Shown: in pieces, positions 1-15,003 of the stretch
Layout of the letters: each line of letters opens with the position of its first letter
Position numbering within the stretch: the stretch's first letter is position 1
NCBI GenBank assembly: GCA_028564705.1
Contig: JAPXFQ010000831.1
Coordinates: forward strand, 2,914,001-2,978,000
Direction of reading: 5' to 3'
From: Apricaphanius iberus
Lineage: Eukaryota > Chordata > Actinopteri > Cyprinodontiformes > Aphaniidae
DNA: 64,000 nt
Notes under the pieces: generated by a model
What the model saw: only the letters and a program-made list of their open reading frames with translations
What the model was told of the DNA's origin: nothing
The model's database searches: none
Made by a program: the position numbers and the translations under genes

Positions 1-237
1 GCTATAATCCGGAGGGGGCGGGGCCTACACAACATCGGGGTCAAAGTTTGACGTAAACAGATACATAAAACCTTTAAAAAAACCTAAGAACAAACATTTT
101 TTTGTGAGAAAATATTATACATGTAAAACAGTATATACTAACACCTACAGTATGAGATTACATTGTCCTACATGTTGTAACAGTGTCTTATCTGAGACAC
201 TCACATGTCTGACAGTGTGGCAGTGTATCAGAATCTC

Positions 238-460
238 CATAAAAGCTTTTGAGCAAAAAAACCTGGAACTCTTCTTGAGTTTTGTGGTACACGGCTGCTC
301 CAACGCTGAACTTGATAAAACACAGTGGACCAGAACCAACATGGCTCCTCAAATCATCCCCGACTATGGAAACTTCACGCTGGACCTCAAGCAGCATACA
401 TTTTGTGCCTCTCAACTCTTCCTCCAGACAATATGTGGTAGATTCTGCAAAACTAACTCC
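238..460 (-). pseudogene. Tc1/mariner transposase relic
   Basis: Read on the minus strand, this stretch gives a broken translation containing GSGPLCFIKFSVGAAVY. That resembles the segment of fish Tc1-like transposases after the second beta strand of the DDE core, normally followed by a GDADF-like stretch; here FYGDSD appears and the frame then stops. No inverted repeats or conserved ends are visible, so only an inactive fragment remains. It looks like the same family as the fragment at 40945-41180, judged from family features I remember, not from a search. The plus-strand reading frame over it is a shadow. Confidence 0.6.
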
Positions 461-1333
461 AGCTGCAGTTCATGCATTAGGAATAGGCTCATGAATGGTA
501 TATTTCAATGTTTCTTTAACAGTGTTTCCTTGTACTAAACTTTCTATAAATTTGCTTGAATACAACACTGCAAAAAGCCTGCTAGTAAGAGGGAGTCAGT
601 GGCTGTCCGTTGGACAATTGTAATGTAAGCAATATTCTTCAATTAATGTGCAGTCCATAATATTTTTGTATAAAAAGCTATTCTATTGGACTTGCTTTGG
701 GGTTTCATGAGCGATAATCCCTAATGGTCAAAATTAACAGGAAAAAAACACTTTAAATGATTTTACGAACATTGATTTGTCCTGTATGTAAACCCTAATT
801 GAACAACAATATTTTAGTTCTAATCTTTAAAAGCTATTAATATTATAAATTAGTGATAGAGATGGCTGCACACTTATTGAGGTCAGAAAATTAAGCCAAT
901 TGTACAGTAGATATACTTATTCCTCAGGCCTGTGAGTTTTATCCAATTGCTATTTTCGATCAACATGGACTGCAGAAATAACTGAACAAAAATAACTGCT
1001 ACAATGCCTGGTATTATTCTCACAGAATGAAAGTAGGCTACTTTTAATGAAAATAAAGTCACAAGATCACGCCACATGTCATATGAGCAACTTTGCCTGG
1101 TTTACAGTGAAACAGAAAGTCAATAAAACTTGGGGAAAAATACACTCTGATCAGTAATAGTCTATTAAACTTTTGGAATTAGGCGGGATTATGCTGCATT
1201 GCATGCACATTTAAACTGAAAAATCACGATTTTTTTTAAAGATTAAACTAACTCTAATAAAATAACTACAGAAGTACTTTTACCAAAAAAGTCATCAGTC
1301 ATTTAAAAAATTACTTTAAAATACTGTACTTAC
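461..1333. other. AT-rich DNA, no gene seen
   Basis: AT-rich sequence with homopolymer runs. No recognisable coding motif, RNA gene or bounded repeat. If the exons at 1334-1520 are real, this is the start of that gene's next intron. Confidence 0.5.
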
Positions 1334-1520
1334 ATCTTGGTCACCTGCAGGCTCATTTTTGCTTCCAGATTTTTTCGGTCTTCCCGATTTGGAGGAGTCC
1401 TTCAGAGTCGGTGTTCAAGAAAGCTGAATTAGTAACAGCAAATTACAACATGCAAACTAAACAATCTGCACTCTCTACTAAAATGCACATTACCTTTTCT
1501 TTCCTGCTCTTGTGAGGCAT
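1334..1520 (-). CDS. Putative first two coding exons of an unidentified gene
   Basis: On the minus strand an ATG at 1520 opens nine codons (MPHKSRKEK), followed directly at 1493 by a GTAATG donor. A TACTAAT branch-like motif and an AG acceptor precede a second exon, best placed at 1399-1334, whose 22 codons begin DSSKSGRPKKSGSK. It ends exactly at a GTAAGT donor. Both introns would be phase 0. The product would start with a lysine/arginine/serine-rich tail, plausible for a nuclear protein, but I do not recognise it. An alternative acceptor at 1424 gives an in-frame stop after two codons. The rest of the gene would lie beyond base 1 or in exons I could not find. This may also be a chance exon pair. 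Confidence 0.35.
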
Positions 1521-2079
1521 CCTAAAATGAGAATCCCCAGAGTCAGGTAGAAGTGTGGTCGCACTCTGACTCGGTTAACGCGCCTGTTTCTACTGTGATG
1601 AGACTTTGCCCACCATCCATCCATAAACCATGTGACTGGGTCTGCGAATCATGAAGGTGCCATCCCAACGCTTTGTTGGAGAGAAATACTGACAGCCAAT
1701 TTACAGCTGCGGCAGCGGAACTTTTGTGGTGCCTTCCAGCCCGACTCAGAGAGCTGCAGAGATGTAGGAAGCAAACACTGCCACAAGAGGGCAGGGTTTT
1801 ACGCAGAAAATGAAGGCTTCAGGCAACTAATATGCATCAAGGAGGTTGATGATATTGATAAGACGCGTTATTTTGGAAATATTGAAGCTGCAGTGGTGTA
1901 AATAAGCTCATTTAGGCTTGACTCCCGGCTTTTTGATAAACTAAGAGTGTAGAAAAGGTGCAAATCTAATTGAGCTCAATTCCCCCCGCTGGTAAGAAGA
2001 TGTGTTGTATTTTTTGCCATCTTTAGATTTTTTTTCCCAACAGAACTTTATTGAGTACAACATAATATGCAAGCTAAAG
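1521..2079. other. Moderately GC-rich flank, no gene recognised
   Basis: This would be the 5' flank of the putative minus-strand gene. It contains a short CCATCCATCCAT run near 1612 and somewhat higher GC near 1560-1760. An 89-codon plus-strand frame here shows no recognisable motif. Confidence 0.4.
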
Positions 2080-2083
2080 TTAA

Positions 2084-3139
2084 AGGGCCTATATCTTGCA
2101 AAATCAAGTTTTTGGAGTTTTCAACCATATGGTAATGCAATTTTATCATTAAAAAAACCCAACCAGAGTGGTTTTCGGCTTAATTCACGCATGTCTGAGT
2201 AATCCTGAATTCTGCTCTCTGAGCAGCTGCCCCTCCCTCTCCTAGAAATCGACTGCGTGTTCAACTAGTGACATCAATAGTTGAAAACCCGGGGTTGTTG
2301 AGGTATCTGCACCGCCCGTGCAGCCATAGCGGTTTACCTCTGCTAGAGTTCAAACACACCCTCCTCCTTCTCACAGTTCATGGCTGCTTCGGTTTTTGGC
2401 AGCTTTAAACACTTTTTTTGTTGGATTTCTTTTACTTTCTCTGTGAAAACGGTTGTTTGGCTGCATGGATTACAGGATTTTATTCCACATTCCTGAAGAA
2501 CAGCAGCTGGATCAAAGAACAAAGATGCCTGAAAACAGAGAATTAAGTGGCTACATGCTAATGATAATGTTAGTTAGCCATTTATCAAGCTGCTTATGTG
2601 ATCTTATAACAGCATTGTGTGGTTAATTAATTGATCTGTAGCATCTCAGAATGTTCTGTAAACGGGTGCCAACAACACCCACAGCTTTTTTATATACTGG
2701 GCTGGATAGATTTGCTGAGTGGATGCACCTGTGTTGGTTTGGGCTCTGTCTAAAGCCTGGAGATTTAGCAAACTAAATAAGCTTACTTGACTCTGTTTGA
2801 AAAAAAATAAAAAATAAACCAAACGTTGGAGCCCTTAATATAACAGAGTTTCATTGTGGTACTCTTTGCTTTTCAAATTATTTGTGAGAATATCATTTGT
2901 GATGAAGTTTAGCACTGTTTGTTTCAGTTTGATCTGCTCCTGACTCTGAAATGCAGCGGAGCGGAGTGTAGCAGGGTGTACTGGAGGTGGGTTTATAGTG
3001 AAAGGAGCTGTTTCACTTCGCGGTCTAACATTAACTACAGGAAAAGTTAAATTTCAGGACAAATTAATACTGTATAACGCCAACAGTAACATTTCTATCC
3101 CAGAAGTTGAAAGCTGTCAAATAGCATGATATAGTCCCT
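2084..3139. mobile_element. Non-autonomous piggyBac-like element
   Basis: The element is flanked by TTAA at 2080-2083 and 3140-3143, the target-site duplication of piggyBac transposons. Its ends form an inverted repeat: AGGGCCTATATC at the left and, on the other strand, AGGGACTATATC at the right. Similarity continues a few bases further (CTTGCAAA versus ATGCTATT). The 1056-bp interior has no transposase frame, so this is a MITE or internally deleted derivative that would need a transposase supplied in trans. Assignment rests on the TTAA and the GGG-starting ends. I am fairly sure of the boundaries, less of the family. Confidence 0.7.
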
Positions 3140-3143
3140 TTAA

Positions 3144-3937
3144 TTAGAATCAGATGGGGGAAAAAAGTTAATCCCTAAAATAGTCATATCCCCTGGAGAT
3201 TTAGATTTAAAGTCATCTCCATTCAACCAAAAGTTTGTTTCTGTTTGGAAATAAAATAAATGTAACTCTTAAAAGATAATGAAGTAACAATAACGTAGGT
3301 TTTAAAATAGGTCTATATATTTATCCTTTTATTTAATTTTTTAAAAAAAAGTTATTAAACTATCAACAATTATTTATACCCTTCTAAATATAAAAATCAA
3401 AATAATCAGTGGAACAATCTTTTCTTGTTTAAATCATTGACATTACCTCTAACTTGAAGAAACACGTTGGTAAAGTAATGAGATTTATTTAAACCTAAAT
3501 CTACCAGCAGTGTGAATAATTTTGGGCCATGCAAACATGAAAGACTTTAGACCTACCAAAAAAATTAAGTCACTGACACAAAACATGTTTATGGAGATTT
3601 TAATTGGAGAAAATAAAAGTGCAATAGAAATAGGTGAACCTTCACATGTAGCCTGTGTGTCAAGAGCCACCACAAAAACAGTTTTCAGTGAGTTTTATTA
3701 AGACCAAAGTCACAGCAGCTGTACACCAGGTAGTTTAACAGAACTTAATTTTTCCCCTTGCGAGCATGTTTTGTTTGCACATATAAGTTGTCTTTTTTTG
3801 TCATATTCTCTCCTTTGTTATTGTGTGAACTGCTGTTGATAACATATGTGCAGGTATTTAAAGCAATTTATGTAAAACTCATTAGAACCTTGTGATGCAA
3901 TGCCATAAGTCTTCATTAACTTTTTACTGAATTATTG
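3144..3937. other. AT-rich DNA, no gene seen
   Basis: No coding or RNA signal and no bounded repeat recognised. A 62-codon minus-strand frame at 3485-3673 has no family resemblance. Confidence 0.5.
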
Positions 3938-3979
3938 TAATATAATATAATATAATATGATATAATATAATATAATATG
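3938..3979. repeat. TATAA pentanucleotide microsatellite
   Basis: About eight tandem copies of a TATAA unit, with one interruption (ATATGA) near the middle. Confidence 0.85.
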
Positions 3980-5939
3980 TTTATTATAAAAGATATAAGC
4001 TGTTGCATCGCATTGGACCATGTTATGTATCTTTCTACAGAAAGCAGTAAAATATGACTAAAGTGCTTGAATAGATGTTCATTTTTTTAACTTAGGTACT
4101 GTAGTAAGTCTTTGAGACCATATGATGGCAGTCTGGCACCATTTTGTACTTATCTGAAATTAGCAGTATTTCGGTTGGATTTTTTCACTCTGAATAAAGT
4201 GTTTCACGAGAGGTAGGCCTAAGCCCTTATTGAAACAGAACAATCAAGAATGAAAGCTCAAAGTGAGTGAAAATGTTTATTTTTATGTAGAAAACAGATG
4301 AAACCTCTTATAATTCCAGGATGGTGATTCAGCATTCCCTGTATTACATGTGTTTCACACGTTTCATCATGACTGATTAGGCACGAGTATGCAAACTGAG
4401 AAGAGCCCTGACTGAAGGAGTGGGCTTCAAAACAGAGTAGGTTTGTTTTCTGCTGCAGTTGCTGACATGTCGATGCTGTTTTTTTTTATCAGCCTGAACA
4501 AGGGCTCTGTTTTCTGAAGCATTGTCTCACCATCACTTCACAATCAGATCTTCATCATCAGCTCCATGTTATTACTGTATGATATGGCTCCATTCATTTC
4601 CTGTCTCTGCAGCAGCACAGACCACAACAACCGAGGAGGAAAAATGTCCCCCTGAATTTAATTTGTGTTTTTTTCTTTTGTATTTCTGTACTTGTGTGTA
4701 CAAGTGGTCGGTGACTACGTTCTCTACACAGGCAGATTTTAAAATGAAAAATACACCAGAGCGCAAAGTAATTTACCCAGCTAAGATGTTTCTATACCAT
4801 AATTTCCAATATGAATGTCATGATATTTTGGATCTTTCTTATAACGAGACATAAATCTCAATAATTTTTAAAGACTAGCATTAGCTTTGCACATTTTTTT
4901 TTTTTGCTTTGCACTGAGTGGATGTACATCAAAGAGTAGAGATAAGGAAAACTGTAGATAATAGATTGTGTGTGTAAATCTAAGACGGTTACACACATGC
5001 GTACTGAGTTTCCACACGGAATCATAACTGTGTTGCACGTTAGCCAGCAACAGATGCACATCTGTGAACAAACAACGCAGCCCAGCCTTCTGCTTGCAGA
5101 TGTTATGACCAGTAACTCTTTCCCAGAACAACAAGTTGTGATGGTAACCGGTTATCCACTACCGGTAGCATATGTGGTTGCTTTTGTAGCACACACGATC
5201 AAGATTCAGTGTGTTCACTACTTTTGGATTATGTTTATTAATTATATTTATATTTGTGGAGGCTGTGGAATCACCAGCCTTCAGGAAATCGAGTTTCGGG
5301 TTTCCAAAACCTGAAGGTTACCATCCCAACAATGTGTATGGTATAGTGAAGCAAAAATCAGGTGCCTATAACTTTATCGACCTCTGTCACCAGCTGCATC
5401 TGGACCTGTAGCAGGCAAAACCCATGATCGTGGATCGATCAGAGGCTCAGCTTTACGCCGACGGGATCTGTGCATTGTAATTCTTGTTGTCTAACATTTT
5501 CTAATTACCAATTTGTTTCAAGAATGATATCAAAGATTAGAAGTGCCGTGATATGTGGATATATATAAAAAACAACCTTAAAGCAAGCTTGCAGCAACCA
5601 GGCCAATAATAGTTGCAGGGCCAAAGCTGGCCGACATACGCCGCCACAGCCCCAGGCCAACTCCCACAGCCAACACCCCAGCGCCTCCCCATGACCCACG
5701 CCGGGGCGCCGCATCCATAGCTACAGCAGACGGACAGTATCCCTAGGCAAAGCCCAGTCAGCATCCGCACAAGGAGCTATACCAGCTTCTGAGTCCTGAT
5801 TCCGTACACCGAAGAGAGCTGAGACCAACCAAGGCACAACAAACCCACCAATGAACCGACCAAGCATGAAACATATACGGAACATGTCACACTTGCTCTT
5901 TAAATGTTATTACACAGAAAACTATTTTTTTCACTTTTT
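3980..5939. other. Intergenic DNA with a GC-rich patch at 5580-5760
   Basis: No gene is supported. A 110-codon frame at 4522-4854 is low-complexity and lacks motifs. The patch at about 5580-5760 is GC-rich and stands out from its AT-rich surroundings immediately before the LINE fragment that begins near 5940. It may be another transposon piece, but I cannot assign it. Confidence 0.45.
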
Positions 5940-7222
5940 TCCTTTTCCTCCACCTCGGACCTGCTCTCACTACATATCACAATGTCATCTGCAAACATCA
6001 CAGTCCGTGGAGACTCCTGTCTAGCATCATCCGTCAGCCTATCCATCACCAAAGCAAACTAAAAGGGGCTGATCCTTGTAGGAGTCCCACCTCCACCTTT
6101 AACTCTTCTGTCACTCCTACAGCACACCTCACTGCTGTCTCACAGCTATCATACATACTTCTCCACCACTCTAGACTGCCTCATGCAAAACCGCAGCTCA
6201 TCTCTTGGCACCCTGTCATATGCTTTCTCTAAATCTATATATACACAATGCAGCTCCCTCTGACCCTCTCTGTACTTCTTCATCAGCATCCTTAAGGCAA
6301 AAACTGCATCTGTAGTACTCTTTCTTGGCATGAAGCCATACTGTTGCTCACAAATGCTCACTTCTGACCAAAGCCTAGTGTTGTATGTTATATTTTTTTG
6401 GGGCTATTTTATATACAGTCTCGTATTAAATATGTTTTATATAATCTTTAGTAAGCATTCAGAAGGTAAAAGTCTGTTTATATTATGCATGGTTGTAAAA
6501 CATATCCTTGACCAGTATTTAGGTTCTGAATGTTGGCGCCCCCATACCTTCCTGAAGCGAGTGGCCGACCGCATGGGATAGCAAAGCCAACACTAGCTTC
6601 CACCACTCTTTCCCACAGCTTCATTACATGACTGATTAACTTTTTTCCTCTGTAGTTCCCACAGTTCTCTACATCTCCATTGTTCTTAAAGATCAGCACT
6701 AAAACAGTTTTCTTTCATTCATCAAGCATCTTCTCAGTCTCCAAGGTCTTGTTGAAGAACCTAGTCAAGTACTCTACTGCCACCTCTCCTAGACACTTCC
6801 ATACCTCCACAGGTATGTCATCAGGACCAACAACCTTTCCCGTTTTCATCCTCTTGAAAGCTTTCCTCACTTCATCCTTACTAATTGCAACTACTTCCTG
6901 ATCCACAACAGTCACCTCTTCTACTTTACATTCTCTCTCATTTTCTTCAAAGTATTTTCTCCATCTTCCCATCACACTCTTGGCACATGTCAGTACATTT
7001 CCATTCCTATCCTTGATCACCCTTACTTGTTGCACATCCTTTCCATCTCTGTCTTATTGCCTCTCGAGTCATTATCTCCCTCCTTAGTATCCAGCCTAGC
7101 ACACAGGTCATCATACGCCCTTTGTTTGGCATTTGTCACCTCTTCCTTCACCATGCGCTGCTTCTCCCTGTATTCCTGTCTGTTTTCCTCAGTCCTCTCA
7201 GTTTCCCACTTCTTCTTAGCAA
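5940..7222 (-). mobile_element. RTE-like LINE fragment, copy 1 (reverse transcriptase)
   Basis: Minus-strand reading frames give successive pieces of a non-LTR retrotransposon polyprotein. First is a charged linker (KKKWETERTEENRQEYR) near 7210-7030, then RT motifs near 6715-7035 (GKVVGPDDIPVEVWK). The fingers and palm follow at 6149-6361 with motif A as YIDLEKAYDRVP, and an intact FADD catalytic box lies near 5984-5995. The pieces are in different frames with stops, and a 215-bp insertion at 6376-6590 splits the RT. The endonuclease end and everything after FADD are missing. It is the same family as 56823-58055. The RTE label is from remembered family resemblance. Confidence 0.85.
6376..6590. 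other. Insertion interrupting the LINE reverse transcriptase
   Basis: Against LINE copy 2 (near 57990-58020), about 215 bp are extra here. The insert opens with CTAGTGTTG and closes with CAACACTAG, a perfect 9-bp inverted repeat. CAAAGC also occurs at both sides of most of the insert (6370-6375 and near 6579), so duplication boundaries are ambiguous. No coding capacity. It could be a very short MITE of unknown class. Confidence 0.5.
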
Positions 7223-8228
7223 ATGTCTTTAATAATAATGTATAGTTAGTGTTTATGAAATAGGCAGTTATTAACTTTTTTAGGTGGGTCTAAAATATTT
7301 GGAGATTTGACCTTTTTATGGACGATTTTGGTCCCTGTGGATCCACTGTTCTTCATCACATTGCTTCTCATGTGACCTCAAAGAAACATTTGAAGAAGTC
7401 CATCAAGATAAGAGAGCAGTGAACCTTCTCATAAGTGGTGTGCAAAGCAGCCAGTGTCTGTATTTGTTGAGGAAGAAAAACTATTTGTATTCAAGTAAAA
7501 TTCTTAATAGGCATAAAAATAACATTTCTTGGCGCTACACTTCCAATTTACTTTATTTTTAATTATCCATTATAATAATAATGGATATGCAATATTGGTT
7601 GATGTTTTTTTAAATCCAGCAATGAACATTTAACAACGTACGTCACTGAAAAGAATATACACAACAGCCATTATTATATCCAACGGGGCAGAATATGGAC
7701 CTAATGATGATTTGTTGCTGGAAGGTAATAAGATGCTCTAAGTGCATGTGATTATGCATAGCAGGTGTTGACAGATGTTTGAAATATCTGCCTCTGTAGA
7801 GGCAGGCACAGTCTTTTCTATCTGGTTGCCGAAAGCCATATTAGTAATTTCAGAAAGACGGGAAGCTATAGCCTACATCTTGCTATCTGGAAAAGGCAGT
7901 GACTTAAACATACCAAATAACTCCTACAAGTCCATACAATTTGACACGTCACAAATCTTTTAATCTTTTTAACATAATTATAGTGTTACTCTGTCGACAG
8001 GCTGTTGTCTAAATTACGCAGCTATTTAAACAGAGCGGACATGGGAGCACCCGACTGCAGACTTTAATACTTTTAATACTCTCCAGAACCCAGTTAAGAT
8101 ATAAAAGTGGTCATGCAGTTAAGTATTTAACAGCCCTTCTATTGCTGTGTAGAGCAGCTGTGACAGACACCTCTTTTACTTCCCCTTTCACCTCCTCCCA
8201 GACTTCTATACATCACTCACTCACTTTT
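7223..8228. other. Intergenic DNA, no gene seen
   Basis: No coding, RNA or bounded repeat signal recognised. The short frame at 7775-7963 has no motif. Confidence 0.5.
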
Positions 8229-8870
8229 GGTGCTTTCATGCAGCACACTTTGTCGGCGTCAAAAAATGCTCACAAAGCACTTAGTTTGATTCCTATACAT
8301 TTTTAAAGTCGAAGCTTGCAAAATGCTTGGACAGGCCTTTCTCTGCTGGATGTTTTAATCAATGGCTGTCATGCCTCACTCCACACTCAGCTTCCCTCAC
8401 TCACTCATCATCATCATCACCCTCACCTGTGCCTCCAATCACGCACACCAGATCCTCCTTACCTCACCTCTTTATAACCTGCCACTTCCCTTCAGTCACG
8501 GCCGGATCATTACAGGACTTCAGACCTTCCACTGTGTGTTTCTCCTGTTATCTTCGTTCTCGCCATCCTTCACCCACAATAAAGAACTCTGCACCTTGCT
8601 TCTGCGTCTGGGTCCATACCTCACACCGCAAATCCCTGACAATGGCAGATCGTGGCTGGCTAGACAACGTCGACGTCAGATGACGTCACAACAGTTAGAC
8701 GCTCTGATTGGTTGATGCTCACCGCAAGTTCAGCTAGCTTAACTTCTGTGTTGCTGGGTTTTGCCGCTTTGAAGCTTGGAACCCAGGAAAAGTTTCAAAA
8801 ATTGATGCAGCCAAAGCACACAAAGCGCCGTAGAGACCCCTCTAATTACATGTAAGCTTGCCGCTCTTGC
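8229..8870. mobile_element. PIF/Harbinger-like MITE split by a solo LTR
   Basis: The left end (GGTGCTTTCATGCAGCACAC near 8229) and the right part (GACGTCAC, CTCTGATTGGTTG, CGCTTTGAAGCTT at about 8680-8790) align in order with the reverse complement of the MITE at 58179-58535. Between the two halves, after a shared ACATTTTTAA stretch near 8300, lies an unrelated insert containing the LTR at 8367-8641. The right terminus has decayed and is placed only approximately. The family assignment rests on the GGTGCATTCA-like ends, which I associate with fish Harbinger MITEs. Confidence 0.6.
8367..8641 (+). mobile_element. Solo LTR of an LTR retrotransposon
   Basis: The 275-bp segment begins TGTCATGCCT and ends AATCCCTGACA, giving the TG...CA ends and TGTCA/TGACA inverted repeat typical of LTRs. 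It is flanked by a perfect 5-bp duplication, ATGGC at 8362-8366 and 8642-8646. Inside are a TATA-like TTTATAA (8471-8477) and a poly(A) signal AATAAA (8578-8583) in the correct order for a plus-strand LTR. No internal retroelement sequence adjoins it, so it is the product of LTR-LTR recombination. The Gypsy group is likely by style of sequence but unproven. The two roughly 117-codon frames over this region are chance. Confidence 0.8.
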
Positions 8871-9432
8871 CGCTGATGTTTTGGGCGGTCGGTTGAAATA
8901 TGTATTCGTAAAAACACGTTATTTGTGCCATTCCATATTGTATTTAGCTTCGGCTCCACTCCTACTCCACACCAAGTACACGACCTTACAGAGACGTTGT
9001 CTAAAGATGTTGATTGTGCTAAAAGGCAACTCTGCAAGGAAGAAGTAGAGAGGAGCGTCTCTACTTTTATAATATTTCACTGATTGAACTCATCACCCTG
9101 TCACTAATGTTGAATGCAGCCACCCCCCAAAGGAAGCTCCTTTCGGCCACTTGTAGCTGCTATCTGGTTCTTTTACCAGCATATAAATATTCCTGACTAG
9201 AACTGAGAATGTGCTAAAATAAAACTCAAACCATCACAGATTTCCTTTTCAGTTAATCTACATAATATTGAAACAAAAAGAGAAAAAAACTACTTTGCTG
9301 CAGCTGCTGAACTGTTTTACACATTCGTCGTGCTACATGGTGAGTGAAGTAAGTTGACAAAACAAAGCTGTGCAGCCAATATAGTACTAATGAGTGGACC
9401 AGCACAACAAGAGCTTGTTTGTTTTTCCAGGT
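8871..9432. other. Intergenic DNA, no gene seen
   Basis: No coding or RNA signal. The first part may still contain decayed MITE sequence. Confidence 0.4.
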
Positions 9433-9469
9433 GAGAGAGAGCGAGAGCGAGAGAGAGAGAGAGAGAGAG
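9433..9469. repeat. GA microsatellite
   Basis: Purine-only GA run with two GCGA interruptions at its left side. Confidence 0.9.
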
Positions 9470-9782
9470 GTAAAAATGACAGCTTGTTAGAGTGGAAGAA
9501 CAAAGGACACTTCAAGGTACCAATACCTTAGTTCACCAATAGGATGGTTTAGTAAATCAGGGACATTATTTTCAATGGTAACGGCTAAACAATGCATGTG
9601 CTGTTTCACCACTTTCAACGCATGAGCTGACAGGTATATATGCCTGTTTACCTTCTGGAAATAAGAGGCTTTGTTTGCACAGAGAGGATAATTTGTTAAA
9701 TCTTTGATTACAACGTAAAAGACACAATAAGTACTTTAAAAAACCGACATGGTTAAATTTGTATTTATATATGTGCCTATAT

Positions 9783-9845
9783 CAGTGCCTTGAGATGACA
9801 TCTGTTGAGAATTGGTGCTGTATAAATTAACAGTATTGAATCGAA
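9783..9845 (+). repeat. Fish dispersed-repeat 3' tail
   Basis: CAGTGCCTTGAGATGACATC followed by a GTATAAATTAA and ATTGAAT tail matches the common ending of a teleost retroposon whose tail is built of ATTGA units. A related ending lies at 36952-37085. No body of the element is recognisable upstream. Confidence 0.5.
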
Positions 9846-10649
9846 TATCTATTTTTTGCAGTATATTTTTTTCCATACCTTTGTTGTAATGAGGTAATGG
9901 TAGCTCACTGTGCACCACTGGGTGCTGACAGGTTTATGTTTGACATGATTAAGCGCTCTCCCTCAGTGCACTGACATGGCTTCCGGCTGCCCTCACCTCA
10001 TCCTAGCAAATGGCTTGTCTGACAGGTTGGGGAAAACATTGTGTACCCCCTACCTCTGTAACACCGTACTCAGGGACTCAGATTTTCAGCTGCTCAAAGG
10101 CAATCTTTCCTATATTCATCTACATTTGCACTGCTTTGGGAGGACACTGCTGGATTTCACCTCATGAGATCCTAGCCCACACCTGGCGCTGTATAGACCT
10201 CAACCTTTTTTTCCATTCCCCTGAGTTTTGGGGAGCTGCTCAGAGCACAGCTCCCTGAATGCTATCTACGCATTGCTTTTGATTCCTGCCTTTTACAAAG
10301 ATGTTTAACTTTCAGAATCCTTTTATCTGCCAACCTGAAAAGTTCACTGACAAGAACATCAAAAGGCATTTAAACTTCAAAAAAAGGGATCTTTGTCCTT
10401 AAAAAAAATGCATTTAGCTAAGTTAACCTTTGTGTTACCAAAACCTTCAAAGGAGAATTAATTATTCTTCCGATTCAATAAAAAAACAAAAATCTACAAA
10501 AGGTTATCATAATGGTTCCATTTCATTCTTACTTTTATAAATTTGCAGCTCTTAAAAAAACGTAGTAGTGTTTAGATGTTTGGATATTTGTTGCGCTTTA
10601 AAAAAGTTCGAGAAATACTGAAATAGGCCATATGTTATATTTTAAAACA
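9846..10649. other. Intergenic DNA, no gene seen
   Basis: Overlapping frames of 63 and 82 codons at 9976-10258 have no recognisable motif and no splice context I can support. Confidence 0.4.
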
Positions 10650-10900
10650 TTTTCTGGAAGATTGTTCCAGATTACAAGTGCATAGAACCTGAATGCTTCT
10701 TCTCCATGTTTGGCTCTGAATCTGGTTATGCAGAGTACACTTAAACCAGAGGATCTAAGTTGTCTAGACGGTTATAAAGCATAAATACAGGTCAATTAAG
10801 GGGTTTTAGGTGAAATTTAGTCTGTTACCATATTCCCCAGAGTTAGATAAGAAAGAAAAAGCATTTTGTTAACCATCCCAGTCATTCTCCTAACCTGGCA
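10650..10900 (-). pseudogene. L2/Rex1-type LINE fragment
   Basis: On the plus strand, TGGAAGATTGTTCCAGATTA, then CTGAATGCTTCTTCTCCATG and GGCTCTGAATCTGG match, in antisense, the region encoding the end of the reverse-transcriptase protein of a very common teleost LINE. In that family it reads as WNKLP...FKSRLKTFL-like protein. All frames are broken. It is the same broad LINE type as 33663-33981. Confidence 0.5.
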
Positions 10901-11086
10901 GCAGTTTGTCTGCTTTAGCTTAGCATAAACAATGTAATTGAATGGTAAAAGCTAGCATTTTGTGTGCAAAGGTTATGAAAATTACTCAATAATGGTCCCA
11001 ATTATTCCTGGTGACTTCAATAATCATAATAATTGCAAACTAAAATAATAAAAAACATAAAAGAATTGCTGATTTAGACTTAGAAC

Positions 11087-11279
11087 TGTCGTGTTATTAA
11101 AACACTGCGTGAGTCCAACTGCGGGTTTAACGTGGCTTTATTTTCAACTCGCACATAACATGTCCGCCGCCTTCTTAACCTCTCCCTCTCTGCCCAGTCG
11201 CCCCCTGACGTCATAACCAGTCGCCTGTAGTCCACAACAGCATTACATAACATTACACCACAAGAACTACATTACGACA
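11087..11279 (-). mobile_element. Solo LTR-like sequence, antisense
   Basis: A 193-bp block starts TGTCGT and ends ACGACA, a perfect 6-bp inverted terminal repeat with the TG...CA ends of an LTR. On the minus strand it carries AATAAAGCC followed by a short GC-rich tail, as expected of a poly(A) signal and R/U5 region. It is much more GC-rich than its flanks. I see no 5-bp target duplication (AGAAC left, AAGTA right) and no primer-binding or polypurine site beside it, so it is an old solo LTR or a fragment. Confidence 0.55.

Positions 11280-15003
<3,724 letters not shown>

Noticed and set aside
4522..4854. 110-codon plus-strand frame
   Set aside because: Low-complexity, AT-driven and without conserved motif or splice context.
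8327..8715. Overlapping 117-118 codon frames
   Set aside because: They cover a solo LTR and its flanks, and composition explains the openness.
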